Shown here one piece after another: positions 17,927-27,811 of a stretch of DNA of 64,000 bases. The notes under the pieces are model-generated. The model worked only from the letters and a program-made list of their open reading frames with translations. It did not search any database and was not told where the DNA came from. The translations under genes were made by a program, and so were the position numbers. This DNA is from Pseudomonas syringae (GTDB lineage: Bacteria; Pseudomonadota; Gammaproteobacteria; Pseudomonadales; Pseudomonadaceae): positions 1 to 64,000 of the forward strand of contig NZ_WKEQ01000020.1 in NCBI RefSeq assembly GCF_021605415.1. Direction: 5' to 3'. Position 1 is the first letter of the stretch; every line of letters begins with the position of its first letter.

Positions 17927-18571
17927 TTAAGCCCGCACAAACGGGTTCTCACGCATTTCTTCGCCTAGACGCGTGTCGGGTCCATGCCCGGTCACCACGG
18001 TCGCCTCTTCATCGAGGGTATACAGCCGCTGCTTGATCGAACGCACAATGGTCGCCTGATCGCCACCCCACAAATCGGTGCGCCCTACCCCGCGACGAAA
18101 CAGCGTGTCGCCAGCAATCAACAGCTTAGCCTCTGCAAACCAAAAGCTCATGGAACCCGGCGTATGGCCCGGCGTGTGCAACGCCACGCCGCAGCCGCAG
18201 GCCAGCTCCTCATCATCGGCCAGCCAGCGATCCGGCGATGGCACTGGCGTGTACGGCACACCGAACATCTGGCATTGCATCTCCAGGTTGTCCCAGAGGA
18301 ACTGGTCTTCCTTGTGCAAATGCAAGGTGGCGCCGGTTTTTTCTTTCATCTGGCCAGAGGCGAGGAAGTGATCGAGGTGTGCGTGAGTGTGAATGATGCT
18401 GACCACTTTCAGGCCCAGGGCATCAAGGCGCGCGAGAATCAGCTCATGGTTGCCGCCCGGATCGACCACGATGGCTTTCTTCGTGATCGGGTCGCCGATG
18501 ATCGTGCAGTTGCACTGCAAAGGTCCGACGGGGAAGGTTTCGCGGATGAGGGTGTGGCTCGGAACGGTCAT
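17927..18571 (-). CDS. MBL-fold metallo-hydrolase (glyoxalase II-like)
   Basis: A 214-residue metallo-beta-lactamase-fold protein. The dinuclear metal motif HTHAHLDH spans 61-68; later ligands lie in HTPGHTPGS, AGDTLF and VTGHGP. It resembles YcbL-type short glyoxalase II proteins, but the substrate is not shown. The ATG at 18571 begins the conserved part. It lies downstream of the LuxR-type regulator in the same orientation. Confidence 0.88.
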   Translation of the reverse strand: MTVPSHTLIRETFPVGPLQCNCTIIGDPITKKAIVVDPGGNHELILARLDALGLKVVSIIHTHAHLDHFLASGQMKEKTGATLHLHKEDQFLWDNLEMQCQMFGVPYTPVPSPDRWLADDEELACGCGVALHTPGHTPGSMSFWFAEAKLLIAGDTLFRRGVGRTDLWGGDQATIVRSIKQRLYTLDEEATVVTGHGPDTRLGEEMRENPFVRA

Positions 18572-18633
18572 GGGCAATCCTGGGCAATCGATGAGCAGCG
18601 GCGAGAACGCGTTTTCTGCGGATATTAACGCCG

Positions 18634-21372
18634 CTAAACCAATACCCCCAACTCCTTGGCCCGCGCCACCGCCTGAGTGCGCCGCTCCACCCCGAGTTTG
18701 CTGTTGATGTGGCTGGCGTGGGTTTTCACGGTGTGCAGCGAGATGAAGAGCTGGTCGCTGATTTCCTGATTCGAGCAACCTTGTGCGATCAGGCGCAAGA
18801 CCGCCAACTCTCGGGAGCTGAGTTGTTCCATCGCTGAGGATTCGACGCAGGGACGCGAGGGGGCAAGCGGGAGATGTTCTAAAAGCTTCTGCCCGATCAG
18901 GCTGGTTGGCGTCAGCAACAGTTGGCCGCGCAGCCAGTCCGGGCGCTGCTTAACCAGCACGTCGAAGGGTTGCAAGATGCCTCCGGACGCCGCCTCCAGC
19001 GCCTGGCTCAACGCCTTGCGCGCCTCGGGTTCGCGTGCGCCGGCCAACAACAACGCGACCTTCTGGGTCAGCGCCATCACGCTGAGCAATTGGCGCCCGG
19101 TCTGCTGGCCGTTTTCCAGCAGCACGTTCAGGCGTCCTTCAGCGAGCATCGGCTGGCCCTGGATGCAGTCGAGCAAGGCCTGCTGCAATTCGACATGCAA
19201 CGGCAGTTGCGGATGAAACTCCGGCGGAGCGGCGGCGCGCTCGCCGGTGTAGGTCTGGCCGAGGCGTGTCAGCCAGGCTTCGGCCAGATCCATGCGCCCC
19301 TGTGCCAGCCATAACTCGCATTTGACCAAGGTGATCATCGCCAGATAGTAGATCGGCGGCACATCCCAGATGTGCATCAGGCGCTCGGCTTCGGCCAGTT
19401 CGGCGAAGGCTTTGGCGAAATCGCCCGCGCTGCCATCGAGCCGCGCAATGACGCAATGGCCGATCAGCACGCTGATGTCGCGGCAGGCCCGCGCCTCGCT
19501 CAAGCCACACTGCAATTTCGCCCGCGCCGCGTGTGGCTGCAAACGCATCGCCAACAGGAAGCCCTCATACAACGTCAGGCGTGCGCGCACCGCATACAAC
19601 CGTTGCGGTGACAATCCGCGCAAGCGCTCCAGCCCCTGATGCACTTCATCCAGGGCGCGCAGTATTTCACCCCGCGCCTGTAATACCCGGGCGCGGTCGT
19701 AATGGGCCAACGCTTCGAACAATGGATTGGCGACCCGTTGTGCCAGCTCCAGGGATTCACGGTTCAAGCCCCGGGCGCGCCACAGGTCACCGTCGGCAAT
19801 CGCCAGGTTGGACAGAGTCGACAGGCACATCAATCGCTGCCCGTAGCGCTTGGCCGGCAGGCTTTCCAGGGCCTCAGTGCAATATTGCCGGGTCAGGTCG
19901 CGATGACCACGCCCCCGGGCGATGATCCCGCTCAGCGCCAGCCATTGCGCGAGCATCGACTTCTGCGCGGTGGCCGACGGCGCCGGCAGGAAGCGGCTGA
20001 GATGGCTGGCCAGCTCTTCGGCGGCATCGAGCTGACAGGCCAGCCCCAAGGCCCAGCTGTACAACACAATCAGTCGAGGCGTGCTGATCAACAAGCTGTC
20101 GGGCAAGTCCATCTTCCAGCGCAGCAGCATGCCGACGTTCTGCTCAGCCAGCAGCTGTTCCTCGGAAAGGTTTTGCACCAGATTCGCCGCCACATCGAGA
20201 TGGCCGGCGCGCAAGGCCTGCTCGACCGCTTCATCCAGCAAACCCTGCGCGTTGAACCAGCGACAGGCACGCAGATGCAACGTCGCCGACGGAACCAGCG
20301 CCTGAGTGATCGGGCGGCTGCGCAACAAATCGGAAAACAGATGGTGATAGCGATACCAGTGCCCGTGTTCGTCCAGCGGTACCAGAAAAACCTGATGAGC
20401 AAGCAGGAATCGCAGGATCTCGGCGCTGTCGTGGGCCTCGCGCACGGCGTCGCACAGTTCGCTGCAAAAACGCTCCTGAGGCGCGGTGTCGTAGAGGAAC
20501 GTCTGGACTTCCGGCGGCAGGCAATCAAGCACTTCTTCGAGCAGGTAATCGCGGATCAGCCCTTCCCCGCCATTGAGCGCGTGGGGCGGCAGCGCGCCGT
20601 CATTGCCGCCCTCGGACGCCGCCAACAGCCAGAAACGCAACCCCGCGACCCAGCCTTCGCTGCGCTGGATCAGGTTTTCAACAGCCTCCCCGCGCAACGA
20701 ACTGCTGTGGCGATCGAGTAACGCTAGCGCTTCGTCGTGGGTCAGGCGCAGATCCTGCTCATGCAGTTCCAACAGTTGCCGGGACAGGCGCAACCGCGCC
20801 AGATGCCAGTCGGGGCGCTGGCGACTGGTGACCATGACCAGCAGGCCGGCGGGTAGATGATTGAGGAAAAACTGCAGGCACCGGTCGAGCACCGGGCCTT
20901 GGGCGAGGTGATAGTCATCCAGCACCAACAGCAACGGAGCCGTGGGCTGAAGGTGCAGGGCCAGCTCATCCAGCAGGCCGTCGAGCCATTCCTCGAAAGC
21001 AAACGGTTGATGGCGCTGACGCATTTTCAGTAGCCCGAGTGCGCGGCTGCCCAGCTGCGGAAAGTAATCTTGCAGGCCTTCGAGCAGGCGTTCAAGAAAA
21101 CGCCCCGGGTCGTTGTCTCGCGGGCTCAGCCCCAGCCACAGACTTTGCCAGTGAGCCGGCAGGCTCTGACAAAACTCCACCGCCAGCGAACTCTTGCCGA
21201 AACCGGCGGGGGCGCTGACCAACAACAGGCGTCCGCCGAGGCCGGTACTCAGGCGCTCGCACAGGCGAGGTCGCAGCACATAGCCGTCTGGTAGCGGCGG
21301 GCGATAGAAACGCCCGCCCAGTGCCGTGGCGGCAATACTTGCAGGACCCGGAAGCGGGGACAGATCAGTCAT
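18634..21372 (-). CDS. MalT-like LuxR family ATP-dependent transcriptional regulator
   Basis: A 912-residue LAL-type regulator. The N-terminal NTPase has Walker A APAGFGKSS (54-62) and Walker B LLLVLDDYH (about 147-155). The middle consists of helical repeats, probably TPR-like, for ligand or signal sensing. The C-terminal 65 residues form a LuxR HTH (LSSRELAVLRLIAQGCSNQE). It stands just upstream of DUF1329, DUF1302 and an acyl-CoA ligase, like PP_0767 of P. putida, and is the likely activator of that set. The inducer is unknown. Confidence 0.9.
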   Translation of the reverse strand: MTDLSPLPGPASIAATALGGRFYRPPLPDGYVLRPRLCERLSTGLGGRLLLVSAPAGFGKSSLAVEFCQSLPAHWQSLWLGLSPRDNDPGRFLERLLEGLQDYFPQLGSRALGLLKMRQRHQPFAFEEWLDGLLDELALHLQPTAPLLLVLDDYHLAQGPVLDRCLQFFLNHLPAGLLVMVTSRQRPDWHLARLRLSRQLLELHEQDLRLTHDEALALLDRHSSSLRGEAVENLIQRSEGWVAGLRFWLLAASEGGNDGALPPHALNGGEGLIRDYLLEEVLDCLPPEVQTFLYDTAPQERFCSELCDAVREAHDSAEILRFLLAHQVFLVPLDEHGHWYRYHHLFSDLLRSRPITQALVPSATLHLRACRWFNAQGLLDEAVEQALRAGHLDVAANLVQNLSEEQLLAEQNVGMLLRWKMDLPDSLLISTPRLIVLYSWALGLACQLDAAEELASHLSRFLPAPSATAQKSMLAQWLALSGIIARGRGHRDLTRQYCTEALESLPAKRYGQRLMCLSTLSNLAIADGDLWRARGLNRESLELAQRVANPLFEALAHYDRARVLQARGEILRALDEVHQGLERLRGLSPQRLYAVRARLTLYEGFLLAMRLQPHAARAKLQCGLSEARACRDISVLIGHCVIARLDGSAGDFAKAFAELAEAERLMHIWDVPPIYYLAMITLVKCELWLAQGRMDLAEAWLTRLGQTYTGERAAAPPEFHPQLPLHVELQQALLDCIQGQPMLAEGRLNVLLENGQQTGRQLLSVMALTQKVALLLAGAREPEARKALSQALEAASGGILQPFDVLVKQRPDWLRGQLLLTPTSLIGQKLLEHLPLAPSRPCVESSAMEQLSSRELAVLRLIAQGCSNQEISDQLFISLHTVKTHASHINSKLGVERRTQAVARAKELGVLV

Positions 21373-21498
21373 GGCCGGCTCTTGTTCGAAGGCGATTGGC
21401 GGCGTTGCAGATGTCCGCAGCCTAGCCTTAAACGAGGCGGTTATGAAGGTTGTTGCTACAAATGGCTACAAAAAGACTACGTTACTGCACGTTCCGTG

Positions 21499-21559
21499 TA
21501 GGCGCTGCAGAAGGCTGCGATCTTTTCAGGATCAACAGATCGCAGCATTCGGCAGCGCC
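21499..21559. repeat. Inverted repeat of the GATCGCAGC family
   Basis: The left arm (21499-21527, GGCGCTGCAGAAGGCTGCGA then TCTTTT) and the right arm (21530-21559, AGATCGCAGC then ATTCGGCAGCGCC) form an imperfect hairpin. The same family occurs at 34213, 39195 and 60398. It lies in the 270-bp gap before the DUF1329 terminator. Confidence 0.75.
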
Positions 21560-21581
21560 GGCACAAGTGAGTGCCGCGCAC

Positions 21582-21611
21582 AAAAAAACGCCCCGACCGG
21601 ATCGGGGCGTT
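21582..21611 (-). terminator. Rho-independent terminator of the DUF1329 gene
   Basis: A 10-bp stem AACGCCCCGA/TCGGGGCGTT ends in seven T residues on the - strand, 31 bp after the DUF1329 stop. Confidence 0.88.
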
Positions 21612-21642
21612 TGATGAGGATGCGGCCTCGCGGTGCTACCGG

Positions 21643-23007
21643 TTAGCGAACACCGTCCTGACGCAACGCGGCCGGGGTGAAGTCGCTGGTGGTGGCAGTA
21701 AAGCCGAAGTCATACGCCTGCTTCTCTTCGTTCTTCATGCCCAGTGCCAGGTAACGGCCCGATTGCAAGTCGTAGAGGGTTTCGAGGGCATACCACGGCA
21801 CTTGCTTGTCGTAGTAGTTCTCGGCATGCGCTTCGGCCACGCGCCACAGTTGACCGCGACCGTCGTAGTGGTCGATCACCGCCGCTTGCCAGGTGTCTTC
21901 ATCGATGTAGAAGTCACGCTTGGCGTAGATGTGGCGCTGGCCTTCCTTCAAGGTTGCAACCACATGCCAGACGCGGCGCAATTCATAACGCGCCAGATCC
22001 TGGTTGATGTGGCCGGCCTTGATGATGTCGGCGTACTTCAGTTTCGGGTCATCGAGCTTGTAGCTGTCGGAAGCGATGTACATTTCTTTCTTGCCTTCGA
22101 GCTTCCAGTCGTAACGATCAGGCGCACCGTTGTACATGTCGAGGTTGTCCGAAGTACGCAGACCGTCCGCCGCCGTACCCGGGCCGTCATAGGAGACTTG
22201 CGGCGCACGCCGCACACGACGCTGACCGGCGTTGTAGACCCACGCCGAACGTGGCTCCTTAACCTGATCGAGGGTTTCGTGTACCAGCAGTACGCCGCCG
22301 GCCAGCCGCGCCGGCGCAGTCACTTTCTGCTTGAAGTAGAACAGGATGTTGCCCGGGTTCGCCGGATCGTAGTCCTTCATCTTGTCGCGGAACACGAACT
22401 GATCCTGGAAGTACACCAGACTGTACGAGCCGTTCGGTTGCGGTGTGGCCTGGGTCACCAGACGAGTCACGCTGCCGCCGCGATAACGGGTGATGTGGTT
22501 CCAAATGACTTCCACGCCGCTTTTCGGAATCGGGAACGGCACGGCGGTCTGGAAGTTTTCCAGGCCGTTGCCGCCGGACACGAGATTGGTACTGGTGGCA
22601 TTTTTCTTGATGGCGGCGAAGACTTCATCGGGCACGGTGGCACCGCGATGGGACGTGTAGACCGGCATCTTGAAGGTTTCCGGGTAGCGCTTGAACATTG
22701 CGTACTGACCCGGTGCGAGTTTGTCCTTGTACTGATCGACGTTTTGCGCGGTGATGGTGAACGTCGGTTTTTCACTGGCATACGGGTTGGACAGGAAGCC
22801 ACGGCTGTCGACCGAACCGGCATTTTTTGGCATCGGTTTCCAGGCCGGGATCGAACCATCAGCATTGCCGGCCATTTCCGCGCCCATTGGCGTCAGGCTC
22901 TTGCCCAGTTTGTCCGCTTCGGCTGCGGGTACTGCCGCCATCACACTGGTCGCCAATAGCGAAAGCCCCAGTACACCGGCGTGGAACAGACTCTTTGTTA
23001 TTTTCAT
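21643..23007 (-). CDS. DUF1329 family periplasmic protein
   Basis: A 454-residue protein with a clear Sec signal peptide (about 1-24, ending in SVMAA). The family is all-beta, thought to resemble LolA/LolB-type lipid carriers, and almost always sits beside a DUF1302 gene. It follows DUF1302 by 27 bp and is presumably cotranscribed. Its function is unproven; a role in moving or processing a hydrophobic compound in the envelope fits the neighbouring acyl-CoA ligase. Confidence 0.9.
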   Translation of the reverse strand: MKITKSLFHAGVLGLSLLATSVMAAVPAAEADKLGKSLTPMGAEMAGNADGSIPAWKPMPKNAGSVDSRGFLSNPYASEKPTFTITAQNVDQYKDKLAPGQYAMFKRYPETFKMPVYTSHRGATVPDEVFAAIKKNATSTNLVSGGNGLENFQTAVPFPIPKSGVEVIWNHITRYRGGSVTRLVTQATPQPNGSYSLVYFQDQFVFRDKMKDYDPANPGNILFYFKQKVTAPARLAGGVLLVHETLDQVKEPRSAWVYNAGQRRVRRAPQVSYDGPGTAADGLRTSDNLDMYNGAPDRYDWKLEGKKEMYIASDSYKLDDPKLKYADIIKAGHINQDLARYELRRVWHVVATLKEGQRHIYAKRDFYIDEDTWQAAVIDHYDGRGQLWRVAEAHAENYYDKQVPWYALETLYDLQSGRYLALGMKNEEKQAYDFGFTATTSDFTPAALRQDGVR

Positions 23008-23034
23008 AGGTGTGTTCGTCCTGAAATGCAGTGC

Positions 23035-24921
23035 TTAGAAGTTCACGCCGAAGCTGAGCGCAACGAAGTCGCGGTCATCCACGGTGGTGTACTTGCCGTC
23101 GAAGAAGTTGGTGTAGGCCAGACTCGCGGTGTAGGTGTTCTGGTATTCGGCATCGACACCCAGGCTGACCGCTTTGCGACCTTCCTCGAAGTTGCCGCCA
23201 GGGCCTGGCGAGTAGCCGCTCACGTCGTGAGACCAGGCCACGTTCGGCTTGAGGTTCACACCGGCGAACACGTCGTTGTATTCCCAGATCGCCCGACCGC
23301 GATAGCCCCACGACGTTGAGGTGGTGAAACCTTCGTCGTCGCAGTTGCGGCTGCGGTTGTTGGTTGGCGTGCCAGGGCCCGCGCCGTTGATGGTGCTGTT
23401 GTTCAGCGCCACGCAAGTATTGGCGCCGCCGGTGGCTGGCAATTCACCCGGGCCGTAGACCGGATCGCGGCCGTAGCGGACGTTGGAGGTGCTTTCCAGG
23501 CCGCCGACATGGGTCACGCCCACTTCGCCCACCACGGTCAGACGGCTGGCGCCCATGACCTGATCGAAGAAGTGCGTCAGGGTGGTCTGGAACTGAGTGA
23601 TTTCCTTGCGACGGTAGCCGTGCAGATCAGTGCCCGGAGGCGCCGACAGCAGCGAAGCATTGGCCAGGGCACCGCCCAATGGACGCACGCCGGCGAACAG
23701 GATGTCGGTGGAGTTCAGTTGTACCGGTGCATTCGGACGGTAGGAGAGTTCACCGCTCCATGCAGTACCGGTAGGCAGCGTCGTGGAGAAGCTCAGACCG
23801 TAGAGGCGAATGTCTTCAGGGTACTCGACGAAGTACTTCGAATTACCCGCGACCACCAGCGGCCCCAGTGCCTGGAAAGCCGGCGGCAGGGCTGCCACGC
23901 CGTTGTAGATCGACTGCGGCGCACCGGTCGCGCTGAAGATCGGCGCACGGCTGTGGTAGTTCATGAAGTAGGCACCGAACTCGGTGTCGAGCGGGTCGAA
24001 CATGTACCTGAACGACGCGCCCCACTGGCCGCCGTCGCGGGCATCGCGGTCGGCGCCACGGCGCACCAGCACGCCTTCCTCGTTGACGTCGACACCGGCC
24101 GCCGCCAATGGGCCCAGAGCAATCCCCGGGATTTGCGAACGCTTGTTCAGCACGCGCAGATTGTCGGTACAGCCGTCGGCAATGATGTCCGGCTGCGAAA
24201 AGAACGTGCCGCAGTTATCGACGACGGTCTGATCCCATTCAAGCTGATAGAACGCTTCCGCCGACAGATTTTCGGTCAGGCTCTGGGACACGTAGAACAT
24301 GTTGACCGGAATCAGGCCTTCCTTGATCTCGGCGCCCGGACGACGGAATGCGGACACGTCGATCGGGTTGATCGAGTTGATGCCGCCACCGATAAAGGTA
24401 CTTTCACCCCAGCTCACGACCTGCTTGCCCAGACGCACGGAGCCCGGCTGATCGGCAACGGAGTAGTTGTGATAGACGAAGGCGTCGAGGATCTGACCGC
24501 CGGCGGACTTGGCGCCTTCCTTGCGGTTGCTGTCGCTGATGTCCTTGAACTCGCGGCTTTCGTCCTTGAGTTCGAAGTCGTACCAGTATTTGCCACGGAC
24601 GAAGACGCCGGTGTCACCGTACTTCAGTTCGAGGTCGTGAATGCCCTTGAAGATCTTCGAGAAGGTTTCGCCGCTCTTGAAGTTGGCATGACCGTCGTCG
24701 GAAGTCTGGGACAGGCCGCGGCCGCCGTTGTTGACGCCGATGAGGTTCTTGTTCGGACTCTGGGTCGACCAGCTCGAGCCGATCGACAGGGATGAGTCGA
24801 ACTGACCTTCGATTTCACCAACGTTGAAACTGACGCCGAATGCGGGCCCGGCGAGCGAAGAGGCAAGACTGACGGCCAGAGGCAGTTTCGCCCGGCGCCA
24901 GAACTGGTTAACTGAGGTCAT
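23035..24921 (-). CDS. DUF1302 family outer-membrane protein
   Basis: A 628-residue protein with an N-terminal signal (LPLAVSLASSLAGPAFG), many alternating beta segments and a C-terminal phenylalanine after LSFGVN, typical of outer-membrane beta-barrels. The ATG at 24921 has GGAG at good spacing; an upstream open extension is not supported. It is the first gene of DUF1302-DUF1329. Its role is unknown; a channel or receptor for a lipophilic substrate is an inference. Confidence 0.9.
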   Translation of the reverse strand: MTSVNQFWRRAKLPLAVSLASSLAGPAFGVSFNVGEIEGQFDSSLSIGSSWSTQSPNKNLIGVNNGGRGLSQTSDDGHANFKSGETFSKIFKGIHDLELKYGDTGVFVRGKYWYDFELKDESREFKDISDSNRKEGAKSAGGQILDAFVYHNYSVADQPGSVRLGKQVVSWGESTFIGGGINSINPIDVSAFRRPGAEIKEGLIPVNMFYVSQSLTENLSAEAFYQLEWDQTVVDNCGTFFSQPDIIADGCTDNLRVLNKRSQIPGIALGPLAAAGVDVNEEGVLVRRGADRDARDGGQWGASFRYMFDPLDTEFGAYFMNYHSRAPIFSATGAPQSIYNGVAALPPAFQALGPLVVAGNSKYFVEYPEDIRLYGLSFSTTLPTGTAWSGELSYRPNAPVQLNSTDILFAGVRPLGGALANASLLSAPPGTDLHGYRRKEITQFQTTLTHFFDQVMGASRLTVVGEVGVTHVGGLESTSNVRYGRDPVYGPGELPATGGANTCVALNNSTINGAGPGTPTNNRSRNCDDEGFTTSTSWGYRGRAIWEYNDVFAGVNLKPNVAWSHDVSGYSPGPGGNFEEGRKAVSLGVDAEYQNTYTASLAYTNFFDGKYTTVDDRDFVALSFGVNF

Positions 24922-25256
24922 CGACGCTACTCCATGTGCATTATTTTTATGGCAGTGAGTACTTTTAAAAACGCTTGGGGATCCGGATGCCAATGGCTGC
25001 CCGAGATCATTCCAAATTTGCTCGCCCCGTGTAGTGCGTGTGCTCCGTTCTTAAAAATCCTTGAGCGGACTATAGCCAGCAGGTAGTACTGCTTGATCCC
25101 TCTAAAGTGTGATTTGCAGCTGCCGGCCACTCTGGAACAGTCCTTTCGCCAGTCCGACACATGTCGGCCTCGCAAGGATGGCTGAAAATTCGGATTTGAC
25201 AAGCCAAGCGCTTGCTTGGTGGGTCTGGCGCGCCGTTTTCGGCGCGCCGGGAACGC
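24922..25256. other. Gene-free stretch with the DUF1302 promoter region and two palindromes
   Basis: 335 bp between DUF1302 and the acyl-CoA ligase. It holds a TATAGT box on the - strand near 25069-25076, an exact palindrome CCGACA-CA-TGTCGG at 25154-25167, and a strong hairpin of two GGCGCGCC arms at about 25229-25250 that lacks a T tract and lies just after the ligase stop. No gene is evident. Confidence 0.55.
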
Positions 25257-26939
25257 TCAAAGCGTCGAGAGGAAGGTACTGTCGGTGGCCTGCCATTCGG
25301 TGATGTCGAGGCGGATGCGCTTCTTGTCGATCTTGCCGACACTGGTCTTGGGAATTTCCGTAACAAGGGCGATCTGGCTCGGAATCGCCCACTTGCTCAG
25401 ATGCCCCAGTTCCACGAAGGGCTTGAGGTGTTCCTTGAGTTCGCGCGCCCCGATTTCATGCCCTTCGTGGATCACCAGCAGCGCAAACGGCCGCTCGCCC
25501 CACTGCGGATCGGGAATGCCCACCACTGCTACTTCGCGTACCGATGCGTGACGGCTGATCAGGTCTTCGAGATCCAGTGAGGAAATCCATTCGCCACCGG
25601 TCTTGATCACGTCCTTGATGCGGTCGCGAATGTCGATCACGCCCATGCCATCGAGCGTCGCCACGTCACCGGTATGCAACCAGCCGCCGGCCCAGAGTTC
25701 GGCGCCCTTCTGCGGTTCCTTGAAATAACCCTCGGTCAGCCACGGTGCGCGCAGCACCAATTCACCCTGGGTTTCACCATCGGCCGGGAGGAAGTTGCCT
25801 TCGCTATCGACAATCGCCGTCTCCACCAACGGCCCGGGCACGCCGGCCTTGATCCGATAGGTCGTGCGTTCGTCTTCGCTGCCGGCCATTAACTCATCGT
25901 TGAGATGCGCACAGGACACCAGTGGCCCGGTTTCCGACATGCCGTATGCCGCCGTGAGTTGAATGCCCCGCGACTTGGCGTTTTCATACAGCGACCGGTT
26001 GAGCGCGCTGCCACCGATGACGATTTTCCAGCCGCCGAAATCGGTGCCTTGGGCACCTTTGGCGTTGAGCAGCATTTGCAGAATGGTCGGCACGCAATGG
26101 GAAAAAGTCACCTTCTCCTTGCGCCACAATTCGACGAGAAACTCCGGATCGTAGCGTCCCGGATAAACCTGCTTGAGACCCAGCATGGTCGCCACATACG
26201 GCAGGCCCCAGGCATGGACGTGGAACATTGGCGTGATCGGCATGTAGACATCGTTGGTGCCGAGCAGCCGCACGCTATCGATGGAACCCATGATCGTCGA
26301 CACGCCTATGGTGTGCAGCACCAGTTGCCGATGGGTGAAATACACGCCTTTGGGATTGCCGGTGGTGCCCGTGGTGTAGAACGTGGTGGCGACGGAATTT
26401 TCGTCGAAGTCTTCGAACGGGTAGTGCGGGTTCGCGGCGGCCAGCAGTTGTTCGTACTCGCCGACCAGGTTCGGCAGCTCGGCGGTTTTCTCCGGCAGAT
26501 CGGTCAGCAGCAGGGTTTTCTCTACGGTGGTCAGGTGCGGCGCGATGGCCTGGTACAGCCCGACGAACTCGCTGTTGACCAGCACAAAGCGGTCTTCGGC
26601 GTGGTTCATCGTGTAGAGGATCTGCTCCGGCGACAGGCGCACGTTGATGGTGTGAATAACCGCGCCGATCATCGGAATGGCGAACATGCATTCCAGGTAG
26701 CGATGGCTGTCCCAGTCCATCACCGCAACCGTATCGCCGGCCTTGACCCCGGCTGTCGTCAACACGTTGGCCAACCGGGCGACCCGCTCGATCAGGGTCG
26801 GGTAGCTGTAGCGCAACTGGTCACGGTAGATGATCTCGCGGGTTTTCTCGTAACGGGCGCCGGACATCAACAGCCGTTTAATCAGCAATGGATACTGATA
26901 GGCACCTTCGGCGGGAGGAATAACGCGAGTCTGCAACAT
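25257..26939 (-). CDS. Fatty-acid--CoA ligase (AMP-dependent synthetase)
   Basis: A 560-residue ANL-superfamily enzyme that would activate a carboxylic acid to its acyl-CoA. The ATP/AMP motif is YTTGTTGNPKG (188-198), the AYGMSETGP motif is present, and the C-terminal catalytic lysine lies near PKTSVGKIDKK. It is similar in type and place to PP_0763 of P. putida, a medium-chain acyl-CoA ligase. Chain length cannot be read from the sequence. It is upstream of DUF1302-DUF1329 in the same direction. Confidence 0.9.
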   Translation of the reverse strand: MLQTRVIPPAEGAYQYPLLIKRLLMSGARYEKTREIIYRDQLRYSYPTLIERVARLANVLTTAGVKAGDTVAVMDWDSHRYLECMFAIPMIGAVIHTINVRLSPEQILYTMNHAEDRFVLVNSEFVGLYQAIAPHLTTVEKTLLLTDLPEKTAELPNLVGEYEQLLAAANPHYPFEDFDENSVATTFYTTGTTGNPKGVYFTHRQLVLHTIGVSTIMGSIDSVRLLGTNDVYMPITPMFHVHAWGLPYVATMLGLKQVYPGRYDPEFLVELWRKEKVTFSHCVPTILQMLLNAKGAQGTDFGGWKIVIGGSALNRSLYENAKSRGIQLTAAYGMSETGPLVSCAHLNDELMAGSEDERTTYRIKAGVPGPLVETAIVDSEGNFLPADGETQGELVLRAPWLTEGYFKEPQKGAELWAGGWLHTGDVATLDGMGVIDIRDRIKDVIKTGGEWISSLDLEDLISRHASVREVAVVGIPDPQWGERPFALLVIHEGHEIGARELKEHLKPFVELGHLSKWAIPSQIALVTEIPKTSVGKIDKKRIRLDITEWQATDSTFLSTL

Positions 26940-27080
26940 AGGAATCCCTTTTCTGACGGCACGGTATTGGCGAAGAGTTTTCTACTCTAGAGCCCTTACG
27001 TGACGGCCAAATCAGCCAAAGGAATGATTTGCAGAGGTGGACAAATGCTAGCTTTGCGCCAGCATTTGTTGCGGATCAGG

Positions 27081-27127
27081 ATCAAAAGATCGTCCGAACG
27101 CGGCCCGAGCCTGCGGCAGCTCCTGCA
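27081..27127. repeat. Dispersed 45-nt repeat, copy 1
   Basis: Starts ATCAAAAGATCGTCCGAACG and ends with CTGCGGCAGCTCCTGCA. It is nearly identical over its length to 31712-31758. It lies in the 242-bp gap between the CoA ligase and the LysE-type gene. Confidence 0.8.
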
Positions 27128-27181
27128 AGATTCAGGCACATCTGGAATTTTGTGATCGCGGCCGTTTTGTGTAGAGGCCGA

Positions 27182-27811
27182 TCAATGCATCTCGGTAAAC
27201 GCGAGTTTGACGCCAATGGCGATCAGCACGGCGCCCATGGTGCGGTCGAACCAGTGGCCCATGCGGGCAAAACCGGCGCGTACCCGCTGTTGGCTGAACA
27301 GCATTGCCACCAGGCAGAACCAGATCGCGGTGGCCATGGCCAGATAAACGCCATAACCGGCCTGCACCGACAACGGCGTGTGCGGGTTGATCACCACGGT
27401 GAACAGCGAGAGGAAGAACAGCGTGGCTTTCGGGTTCAGCCCGTTGGTCACGAAACCTGAAGTGAACGCCCCGCGCGCCGTGCGTTCGCCGACTTCTTTG
27501 TGCAGATCGTCGGTGACGGTTTTCGCTGGTTGCGCGCGCAACGCCTTGAAGCCGATGTACAGCAGATAAGCCGCCGCCGCCCACTTCAATGCGTTGAACA
27601 ACATGATCGACTGCGACACGATCAAGCCGATTCCGAGTAACGAATAACCGACGTGGAGGAAAATTGCCGTGCCCACCCCGAGGGCCGTCCAGGTGCCGGC
27701 GCGTCGGCCGTGGGTCACGCTTTCACGCACCACCACGGCGAAATCCGGACCGGGGCTGGCCACCGCCAACAGGTGAATCAAAGCGACGGTCAAGAATTCT
27801 GTCCAGTACAT
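27182..27811 (-). CDS. LysE/RhtB family amino-acid exporter
   Basis: A 209-residue inner-membrane protein with about five or six hydrophobic helices. The family pattern ASPGPDFAVVVR (about 17-28) and NPKATLFF (about 125) are visible. The ATG at 27811 has GGAG immediately upstream. The family exports amino acids or similar metabolites; substrate unknown. Divergent from the dehydrogenase gene. Confidence 0.9.
   Translation of the reverse strand: MYWTEFLTVALIHLLAVASPGPDFAVVVRESVTHGRRAGTWTALGVGTAIFLHVGYSLLGIGLIVSQSIMLFNALKWAAAAYLLYIGFKALRAQPAKTVTDDLHKEVGERTARGAFTSGFVTNGLNPKATLFFLSLFTVVINPHTPLSVQAGYGVYLAMATAIWFCLVAMLFSQQRVRAGFARMGHWFDRTMGAVLIAIGVKLAFTEMH

Noticed and set aside
25229..25250. GGCGCGCC hairpin after the acyl-CoA ligase as a terminator
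   Set aside because: Strong stem, but no T tract follows on either strand; recorded only within the intergenic entry.
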